From an uncultured Chlorobiales bacterium (GTDB taxonomy: Bacteria; Bacteroidota; Chlorobiia; Chlorobiales; Thermochlorobacteraceae): a stretch of DNA of 5,165 nt. Where the stretch lies: positions 1 through 5,165 of the forward strand of contig CALGMC010000277.1 in assembly GCA_937959145.1 (NCBI GenBank), in the 5' to 3' direction. A model generated the notes under the pieces. The model had not been told where the DNA came from and ran no database searches. It worked only from the letters and a program-made list of their open reading frames with translations. Of this stretch, positions 1-5,165 are shown piece by piece; within the stretch, counting starts at the first letter, position 1; the number at the start of each line of letters is the position of its first letter. The position numbers were made by a program, and so were the translations under genes.

Positions 1-704
1 GACTTGCGGCGTTTGGATTGCTTTCAGGAACGCTGGTGCTCACACAGCCGACCGCTCTCGTGCCGATTGCCGTTAGCCTTGCGCTGATGCTGCGCTTGCG
101 CATAAAATCGCTGATGCTTGTTTTCGCGCTGATGCTTCTGCCGATTGCAATTTGGACCGCACGCAACTGGCTTGCGTTTGAAAAAATCATTCCAACGAAA
201 TCGCCATTTTATATGAACCTTTACGTCGGCTTGCTTCCTGACAACAACGGACTTAATCAATTCGAGTTTATTGACTCTGAAAAAATCCAACAATTAAACT
301 CACTTCACCAAAAACTTGGCGATGTGGCGATGGAAGCACACTACAAAAGTGCCTTTCTCGAAGCCGTTCAAGCCAAGCCGATGCTTTACGCACAAAAAAC
401 AATTTGGCAGGCAACGCTTTATTGGCTATTTCCGCCACGATATTTCGAGCAGATGTCGCTTCAATTTTTGTTGGTGCGTGTTTTGCCCGTTGTTGTGCTC
501 AATGTGTTGCTCTTTTGGGGAATGATAAGGCTGTGGAAACTCAATCGACATTTTGCTATCTCGCTCGCCTTAACGCTGTGCTATTTTACCGCCGTCTATG
601 CGCTGACACATGTTGCGAACATTCGCTTCAAACTCGATATCGAGTGGCTTGAACTTTACGCTTGCGCCGCTGTGCTTCAACCGAGAAACCAACCGATTCC
701 ATGA
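1..704 (+). CDS. Polytopic membrane glycosyltransferase, GT39/ArnT-like superfamily, C-terminal part (5' end outside window)
   Basis: The reading frame is open from base 3, with no start codon needed, so the gene begins before the window; 233 residues are visible. The visible part starts inside a membrane helix whose 'SGTLVLTQPTAL' resembles the 'G...LTRPTAL' stretch common in PMT/ArnT-like glycosyltransferases. A second hydrophobic segment (about 36-52) ends in 'TARNWLAFEKIIPTKS', matching the usual 'RN...F...VP.S' loop entry. A polar, probably periplasmic loop follows (about 60-145). Three more hydrophobic segments lie at about 150-173, 183-201 and 211-226, the last two joined by 'HVANIRFKLDIEWL', the counterpart of the family's 'RYRLP.EP' motif. 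Members of this family use polyprenyl-phosphate-linked sugars at the outer face of the inner membrane to glycosylate lipids or proteins. The catalytic N-terminal region is not visible, so substrate and activity cannot be judged. The stop overlaps the next gene's start (ATGA), which suggests an operon. Confidence 0.8.
   Translation, partial: LAAFGLLSGTLVLTQPTALVPIAVSLALMLRLRIKSLMLVFALMLLPIAIWTARNWLAFEKIIPTKSPFYMNLYVGLLPDNNGLNQFEFIDSEKIQQLNSLHQKLGDVAMEAHYKSAFLEAVQAKPMLYAQKTIWQATLYWLFPPRYFEQMSLQFLLVRVLPVVVLNVLLFWGMIRLWKLNRHFAISLALTLCYFTAVYALTHVANIRFKLDIEWLELYACAAVLQPRNQPIP
701..704 (+). promoter_or_regulatory. ATGA stop/start overlap (translational coupling)
   Basis: The TGA stop of the membrane glycosyltransferase (702-704) shares bases with the ATG at 701-703. 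The protein from this ATG begins MTLSIVIVSYN, exactly the usual N-terminus of a GT2 domain, which supports it as the true start. There is only a weak purine run upstream (gagaaa, 682-687) and no strong Shine-Dalgarno sequence, so initiation probably depends on ribosomes finishing the upstream gene. Confidence 0.65.
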
Positions 705-2641
705 CGCTTTCCATCGTCATTGTCAGTTACAACGTCAAGGAGTTTTTGGAGCAGTGCCTTTACTCCGTGCTAAAAGCGATGCAGAACATCGACGGTGAAA
801 TTTTCGTCGTCGATAACAACTCCGTCGACGGCACGCAATCGATGCTCAAAGCGAAGTTCAACGCGCCAAACATTCACTTGATTTTGAACAAAGAAAATTT
901 TGGTTTCGGCAAAGCCAATAATCAAGCCCTGCGTTTGTGCAAAGGCGAGTTTGTGCTTGTGCTCAACCCCGATACGCTCCTGCAAGAAGACACCTTAGAA
1001 AAGATGATTGCCTTTATGAAAACCGATGAAAAAATCGGCGCGGCAGGGTGCAAATTGCTCAATGCAGATGGCACATTTCAACTTTCTTGCCGAAGAAGTT
1101 TCCCAAGTCCCGAAGTGTCGTTCTACAAAATTGTTGGGCTTTCGCGGCTCTTTCCAAAGAGCAAACGCTTTGCGCGATACAATCTCACCTATCTTTCAAC
1201 CGAAGAGACTTACGAAGTCGATGCCTTGATGGGCGCATTTATGTTTTTGCGCCGCGAAGTGTTGGAAACGGTCGGACTCTTTGACGAGGCGTTTTTTATG
1301 TATGGCGAAGATTTGGATTGGTGTTATCGCATTAAGCAAGCAGGCTGGAAAATTTACTACTACCCTGGCACGCAAATCATTCACTACAAAGGCGAGAGCG
1401 CGAAGAAAATGAGTTTCAATTATGTGGTGCAGTTTTATGAAGCGATGCTCATTTTCGTGCGGAAGTATTACGCTTCGTCGAAGTGGTTTGAAGCGATTTT
1501 AATAGCGGGCATTTATGCGCGTGCGTCGCTGGCGTTTTTGCGGCGGCTCTTTGCGCGCCTGTATGTTCCGATGATTGATGCGCTGTGCGTGGTGGTTTCG
1601 TGCTTGGTTGGCTTCAAGTGGAAGTTCGATGAGTATCCCGAAGCGTTTTTGGAGTTTGCGTTGCCTGTGTATGTGGTGGTTCAACTCTTGGCGTTTGTGT
1701 CGTTTGGGCAATATCGCGAAGGCTATACTTATTCGCTCAAAAAACTCTTTCCTGCCTTGCTCACAGGCTTTGCAGTTTCTTCGACGTTCAACTTTTTTTT
1801 CAAGGCGGTTGCCTTTTCGCGTGCAGGACTTGGATTTTCTTACTTGATGCTCTTTGCGTTGGTGTTTGGGTGGCGACTTTTGGCAAGGGTGATGATTCAG
1901 CGGAGTTTCAGTGGCGCGTTCGAGCCTGAAAAGCGCGTGGCGATTGTCGGCACAGAGGAAGTCGCCAAACAAGTGGCGGAAAAACTTTTGAACGAAGTCG
2001 GCAAGAACTACAACATCGTCGGATTTATCGCCACAGATGAATTTGGTTCGGAAACCTTGCCCGCAGGAAGTGTGCTCGGAAGCCTTGAAAACATTGATGA
2101 AATTACGCGCATCAATCGGATTAGCGAACTGATTTTCGTTTCGCCTGCTTTGACGAACACACAAGTCTTGAGCGCGATTACGCGGTGCAACGCTCGCGCG
2201 ATGGATTTCAAAATCGTGCCACAAGGCATGGACGTAATGATTGGCAAAGGTGCGATTGATGAATTGGCTTCGAGCGTGCCGCTTGCCGATGTCGAGTTCA
2301 ACCTTTCGCACAAATCGCGCCAACTTGGCAAACGCCTTTTTGACCTTGCTCTCGCGCCGATAATGCTTTTGCTTTCGCCTGTGATATTTCTTGTTGGACA
2401 TAAGCATATTTTCAAATCGCTTTGGCAAGTCATGACGAATCAAAAAACTTGGATTGGCGCGGCGGAATCGTTCAATGGTTATTCAAAAGGTGGTGTGTTT
2501 GTCGGAAAACTTGGCGTGTGGAGTTTGTGGTCGCTTCAAAAAAACAAACATCTTGATAAGGAATCGCTCGATGTGTTTTATGCAAAAAACTCGACGCTCG
2601 GTTTAGATGTTGAGTTGCTCGTGAAAGCCTTGCTCCGTTGA
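701..2641 (+). CDS. GT2 glycosyltransferase (WbbL-like) fused to a degenerate WbaP/WcaJ-type phosphoglycosyl transferase module
   Basis: The protein has 646 residues. Residues 1-255 are a GT-A fold GT2 domain like rhamnosyltransferases: SIVIVSYN at 4-11, DNNSVDGT at 38-45, NFGFGKANN at 66-74, the DXD-equivalent NPD at 89-91, GEDLDW at 202-207 and the H228...GES motif. All of these look intact, so transfer of a nucleotide-sugar residue to a lipid-linked or glycan acceptor in the cytoplasm is likely. Residues 262-285 are an arginine-rich amphipathic stretch. Four membrane helices follow at about 287-306, 316-335, 350-370 and 377-395. A CoA-binding-like Rossmann domain lies at about 411-507 (RVAIVGTEE, NIVGFIATDE, VLGSLENIDEI). 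KRLFD (544-548) with SP (559-560) is the re-entrant helix signature of phosphoglycosyl transferases. The tail 603-646 (KLGVWSLWSL, LDVFYAKNSTLGLDVELL) matches that family's C-terminus. The catalytic section between is only about 40 residues and lacks the Asp-Glu pair and GPRP. An upstream in-frame ATG at 662 is unlikely to be the start. Confidence 0.85.
   Translation: MTLSIVIVSYNVKEFLEQCLYSVLKAMQNIDGEIFVVDNNSVDGTQSMLKAKFNAPNIHLILNKENFGFGKANNQALRLCKGEFVLVLNPDTLLQEDTLEKMIAFMKTDEKIGAAGCKLLNADGTFQLSCRRSFPSPEVSFYKIVGLSRLFPKSKRFARYNLTYLSTEETYEVDALMGAFMFLRREVLETVGLFDEAFFMYGEDLDWCYRIKQAGWKIYYYPGTQIIHYKGESAKKMSFNYVVQFYEAMLIFVRKYYASSKWFEAILIAGIYARASLAFLRRLFARLYVPMIDALCVVVSCLVGFKWKFDEYPEAFLEFALPVYVVVQLLAFVSFGQYREGYTYSLKKLFPALLTGFAVSSTFNFFFKAVAFSRAGLGFSYLMLFALVFGWRLLARVMIQRSFSGAFEPEKRVAIVGTEEVAKQVAEKLLNEVGKNYNIVGFIATDEFGSETLPAGSVLGSLENIDEITRINRISELIFVSPALTNTQVLSAITRCNARAMDFKIVPQGMDVMIGKGAIDELASSVPLADVEFNLSHKSRQLGKRLFDLALAPIMLLLSPVIFLVGHKHIFKSLWQVMTNQKTWIGAAESFNGYSKGGVFVGKLGVWSLWSLQKNKHLDKESLDVFYAKNSTLGLDVELLVKALLR
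2330..2641 (+). other. Contracted, probably inactive phosphoglycosyl transferase domain inside the fusion protein
   Basis: This part encodes residues 544-646 of the fusion protein. Known family members (WbaP, WcaJ, PglC) have KRxxD...SP, then a long stretch with a 'YKFRSM'-like segment, 'DELPQLWNVLKGDMSLVGPRP', 'KPGITGLWQVNG' and a tail like 'LDLYYVENWSLWLDLKILLKT'. Here KRLFD and SP are kept. HIFKSLWQVM (569-578) aligns with DELPQLWNVL, giving His569-Ile570 in place of the catalytic Asp-Glu. WIGAAE (584-589) replaces LVGPRP, and the tail is kept. SP to the KPG-equivalent (KLG, 603-605) spans about 45 residues against roughly 110 expected. The alignment was made by eye from memory of the family. 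Confidence 0.65.
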
Positions 2642-2678
2642 GCCAGATTGATTGTATCTTCAAGAAAATTAAACACCA

Positions 2679-4481
2679 ATGGCACGATACAGACGCACGT
2701 CAGAAGAAGACCTTCCGCCAGCGAAACTCACCAAAGAATCTCTTAGACAAGTCGCTGAACTCTTTCGCTACCTTTCGCCCTACAAGGCAAAGTTTGTGCT
2801 CGCGCTTGTGGCACTGTTGTGTTCAAGCCTGTTGGGGTTGGTGTTTCCTTACATCACGGGCAAGTTGGTCGATGGTGCGCTATCGGGAAACAACGATGGG
2901 CTTTTCGGCGATATCGACTCAATCGCGTTGATTTTAATTCTTGCGCTTGCGCTTCAAGCCGTGTTTTCGTTTGTGCAATCGATTTGGTTTGTGGAAGTCG
3001 GCGAGCGAAGCCTTGCGGACTTGCGAAAAGACACTTACCAAACGATGATTTCCTTGCCGATGTCGTTTTTCGCTAATCGTCGCGTCGGCGAACTCACCAG
3101 CCGAATTGCGGCTGACCTATCGCAAATTCAAGATGTGCTTACAGCAACGCTCGCGCAACTCTTGCGCCAAACAGCGATTCTCATTGGCGGCATTGTGTTG
3201 ATTTTCGTAACCTCGCCGCAACTCTCGCTCGTGATGCTTTCCTCGTTCCCTGTTTTGATTGCGATTGCGGTTTTCTTCGGCAGAAAAATTCGCAAGTTCT
3301 CGCGTCAAGCACAAGATAAACTCGCCGACACTAACACGATTGTTGAAGAAACCTTGCAAGGGATTACCAACGTCAAAGCCTTTGCCAACGAAGGCTACGA
3401 GGTGAATCGATATCGAACCAGCATTGACTTTTTCTTGCAAACGGTTTTGAAGGGCGCGAAGTATCGCGGGGCGTTCATCTCGTTTATCATTTTTGGGCTA
3501 TTCGGTGCGATTGTCTTGGTGCTTTGGGTTGGCGCGAAAATCGTGCAAGCAGGCGAACTCACAGTTGGCGAACTCACTTCGTTTATTCTTTACACAACCT
3601 TTGTCGGTGCAGCGATGGGCAGTTTCGCCGAGCTTTACAGCCAAGTGCAAAGAGCCTTAGGCGCGACCGAGCGCGTCCGAGAAATTTTGCGCGAAACGCC
3701 TGAACCGATTGAACTCAACGCGAAATCGTCGATGCGTGTGCGTGGCGATGTGAAGTTTGAAAATGTGGTGTTCAGTTATCCTGCGCGCAAGGAAATTACA
3801 GTCTTGAAAAATATCTCCTTTGAAGTCAAGGCGGGCGAGCGTGTGGCGTTTGTTGGAAAAAGCGGTGCGGGGAAATCAACCCTTGTCTCGCTTCTCTTGC
3901 AATTCTACAAACCCGATAGCGGCAGAATTTTAATCGATGGCAAAGACGCTCGCGAGTATGCGCTCTCGGAACTGCGTCGCCAAATGGCAATCGTGCCGCA
4001 AGATGTGATGCTCTTCGGCGGAACTATTTTTGAGAATATCGCCTACGGCAACCCAACTGCGAGCGAAGCCGAAATCATCGAGGCGGCGAAAAAAGCGCAC
4101 GCACACGAGTTCATCACGAGTTTTCCCGAAGGCTACAAAACTGTTGTTGGTGAGCGCGGCATTAAACTTTCGGGCGGACAGCGTCAGCGCGTTGCCATTG
4201 CGCGTGCTATCCTGAAAAATCCTGCGATTCTCATTTTAGACGAAGCCACCAGTTCGCTCGACTCTGAATCGGAAAAACTCGTTCAAGACGCGCTCGAAAC
4301 CTTAATGCAAGGACGAACGTCGTTCATCATTGCGCATCGCCTTTCAACTGTGCGCACGGCAGATAAGATTATCGTCGTTCAAAATGGCGAAGTGGTCGAA
4401 GTCGGCACGCACGACGAACTCATCGAGCGCGAGAATGGCGTTTATCGAATGTTCTCGGAGCTGCAGTTCGATTTGAATTGA
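2679..4481 (+). CDS. ABC exporter half-transporter, MsbA/LmrA-like (fused membrane and ATPase domains)
   Basis: The protein has 600 residues, the standard length of an ABCB-type half-transporter that works as a homodimer or heterodimer in the inner membrane. An elbow helix (about 21-37) precedes six membrane helices near 38-60, 81-104, 157-177, 182-200, 264-287 and 296-318. The first intracellular loop carries LPMSFF (126-131) and GELTSRIAAD (137-146). The nucleotide-binding domain starts near 357 and is complete: A-loop Tyr367, Walker A GKSGAGKST (393-401), Q-loop Gln441, GERG (491-494) before the signature LSGGQ (497-501), Walker B ILILDE (517-522) with catalytic Glu522, D-loop SSLD (525-528) and H-loop His553. 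It should therefore be an active ATPase. It lies 37 bases after the fusion gene on the same strand, so it is probably cotranscribed. The ATG at 2679 gives a normal N-terminus, but only a weak purine stretch (aagaaaa, 2662-2668) precedes it. Export or flipping of a lipid or glycolipid is plausible from context; drug or peptide export cannot be excluded. Confidence 0.93.
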   Translation: MARYRRTSEEDLPPAKLTKESLRQVAELFRYLSPYKAKFVLALVALLCSSLLGLVFPYITGKLVDGALSGNNDGLFGDIDSIALILILALALQAVFSFVQSIWFVEVGERSLADLRKDTYQTMISLPMSFFANRRVGELTSRIAADLSQIQDVLTATLAQLLRQTAILIGGIVLIFVTSPQLSLVMLSSFPVLIAIAVFFGRKIRKFSRQAQDKLADTNTIVEETLQGITNVKAFANEGYEVNRYRTSIDFFLQTVLKGAKYRGAFISFIIFGLFGAIVLVLWVGAKIVQAGELTVGELTSFILYTTFVGAAMGSFAELYSQVQRALGATERVREILRETPEPIELNAKSSMRVRGDVKFENVVFSYPARKEITVLKNISFEVKAGERVAFVGKSGAGKSTLVSLLLQFYKPDSGRILIDGKDAREYALSELRRQMAIVPQDVMLFGGTIFENIAYGNPTASEAEIIEAAKKAHAHEFITSFPEGYKTVVGERGIKLSGGQRQRVAIARAILKNPAILILDEATSSLDSESEKLVQDALETLMQGRTSFIIAHRLSTVRTADKIIVVQNGEVVEVGTHDELIERENGVYRMFSELQFDLN

Positions 4482-4487
4482 TACGAT

Positions 4488-5165
4488 TTATAGCGACATC
4501 AAAAACGCCTTCAATGCGGAAAAATCATTCGGCAACAAAGTTGACTGCTTCGACTTTTTGAATGCTTGCGCCAAGCGTTCAGGAATGGCAGGGGCTTTTA
4601 AGCCTGCTTCTGTAATCGCATCCAGAAATTTTGCGGGATGGGCGGTGGCTAAAACAATTCCTACATTGTTGTAACCGACAACGCTTCGATATTGCTCTAA
4701 TCCCAGATACCCAATTGCTGTATGTGGTTCTGCAATGTATTCGTAGCGGCAATACATTTCGCGCATGCCTTCTAATGTTTCCGCGTCGGTAAAACTTGCG
4801 CCGAAAATATCTTCACGCATTTTTTCAACTGAGCCATAAAGTTCGAGCATACGCGCAAAGTTGCTGGGGTTGCCAACGTCCATCGCATTTGAAAGCGTTT
4901 GAACTGACGGCTTTGGCTCGAATTGACCGCTGGCTAAAAACTTTGGCACAATGTCGTTTTGGTTTGTGGCGGCAATAAATTTTGAAACAGGTAAGCCCAT
5001 GCGCTTTGCGAAAAGTCCTGCCGTAAGGTTGCCGAAGTTTCCGCTCGGCACGGAAAAGATGAGAGGCTTTGAAAGCAGGCTGTGATGCAACTGCGAATAC
5101 GCGCGAAGGTAATAGAACATCTGCGGAATGAGCCGCGCAATGTTGATGGAATTGGCGGAAGAAAG
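4488..5165 (-). CDS. thrC: Threonine synthase, C-terminal part (5' end outside window)
   Basis: Threonine synthase converts O-phospho-L-homoserine and water to L-threonine and phosphate with pyridoxal phosphate, the last step of threonine synthesis, in the cytoplasm. The frame is open to the window edge at 5165 and reads LSSANSINIARLIPQMFYY there, the conserved 'SANSIN..R..PQ..YY' segment, so the ATG at 5120 is internal and the gene continues beyond the window. The 225 visible residues include VPSGNFGNLTAG (39-50), the glycine-rich loop that binds the cofactor phosphate, then FIAATNQNDIVP (63-74), TLSNAMDVGNPSN (90-102), EPHTAIGY (146-153) and ATAHPAKF (173-180), all recognisable in the E. 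coli ThrC type. The lysine that binds the cofactor lies upstream, out of view. The C-terminus (DFSALKAFLMSL) ends normally. The gene converges on the ABC exporter with six bases between the stop codons. Confidence 0.95.
   Translation of the reverse strand, partial: LSSANSINIARLIPQMFYYLRAYSQLHHSLLSKPLIFSVPSGNFGNLTAGLFAKRMGLPVSKFIAATNQNDIVPKFLASGQFEPKPSVQTLSNAMDVGNPSNFARMLELYGSVEKMREDIFGASFTDAETLEGMREMYCRYEYIAEPHTAIGYLGLEQYRSVVGYNNVGIVLATAHPAKFLDAITEAGLKAPAIPERLAQAFKKSKQSTLLPNDFSALKAFLMSL

Noticed and set aside
82..136. Three copies of cgctgatgct (82-91, 109-118, 127-136)
   Set aside because: All are in the same codon phase and encode (A/S)LML in membrane helices; the spacing is uneven (27 and 18 bases), so repeated codon choice in leucine-rich sequence explains it.
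662..700. Upstream in-frame ATG (662) as the start of the GT2 fusion protein
   Set aside because: It would add 13 residues (MRRCASTEKPTDS) unlike any GT2 N-terminus and lies deep in the preceding gene; the ATG at 701 begins the domain exactly and forms an ATGA overlap.
1499..2443. Long open frame of 314 codons on the - strand within the fusion gene
   Set aside because: It is antisense to a clear, motif-rich protein; its translation is rich in Arg, His, Lys and Asn with no recognisable domain, as expected from a mirror frame of GC-biased codons.
2642..2678. Possible promoter or strong ribosome binding site in the gap before the ABC exporter gene
   Set aside because: Only 37 bases are available; there is no convincing -35/-10 pair and no GGAGG-like sequence, only a weak purine stretch.
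5075..5120. ATG at 5120 (- strand) as the start of threonine synthase
   Set aside because: The frame continues upstream to the window edge with the conserved LSSANSINIARLIPQ segment, so this methionine is internal.

Overview
The window holds four protein genes, packed tightly and with no RNA gene, mobile element or CRISPR array that I could see. Three lie on the + strand: the C-terminal part of a polytopic membrane glycosyltransferase, a GT2 glycosyltransferase fused to a membrane/Rossmann module, and a complete ABC exporter half-transporter. On the - strand, converging on the exporter gene, is the C-terminal part of threonine synthase. No intergenic gap exceeds 40 bases. The layout is that of a bacterial chromosome. 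Base composition looks moderate (near half G+C by eye). The style of the threonine synthase and of the ABC exporter reminds me of the Bacteroidota/Chlorobiota group, but this is an impression and no marker gene here fixes it.

Left part (1-2641): the membrane glycosyltransferase ends in an ATGA overlap with the next gene, so the two are probably co-translated. The second protein (646 residues from the ATG at 701) is the most interesting object. Its first ~255 residues form a normal rhamnosyltransferase-like GT2 domain with its motifs intact. The rest resembles the polytopic initiating phosphoglycosyl transferases (WbaP/WcaJ type): four membrane helices, a CoA-binding-like Rossmann domain, the KRxxD...SP re-entrant membrane helix and the family's C-terminal tail. 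The catalytic core between the re-entrant helix and the tail is sharply contracted, and the catalytic Asp-Glu pair and the GPRP motif appear to be lost. It therefore looks like an active glycosyltransferase carried on a pseudo-phosphoglycosyl transferase.

Middle part (2679-4481): a full-length MsbA/LmrA-type half-transporter with all ATPase motifs intact, 37 bases after the fusion gene and on the same strand. It could export or flip a lipid or lipid-linked glycan made by the neighbouring glycosyltransferases, but the sequence does not show the substrate.

Right part (4488-5165): threonine synthase, an amino-acid biosynthesis gene with no evident functional link to the rest, marks the end of the + strand gene group. 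The two stop codons are separated by six bases. The plausible joint function of the + strand genes is assembly and transport of a cell-surface polysaccharide or glycolipid.
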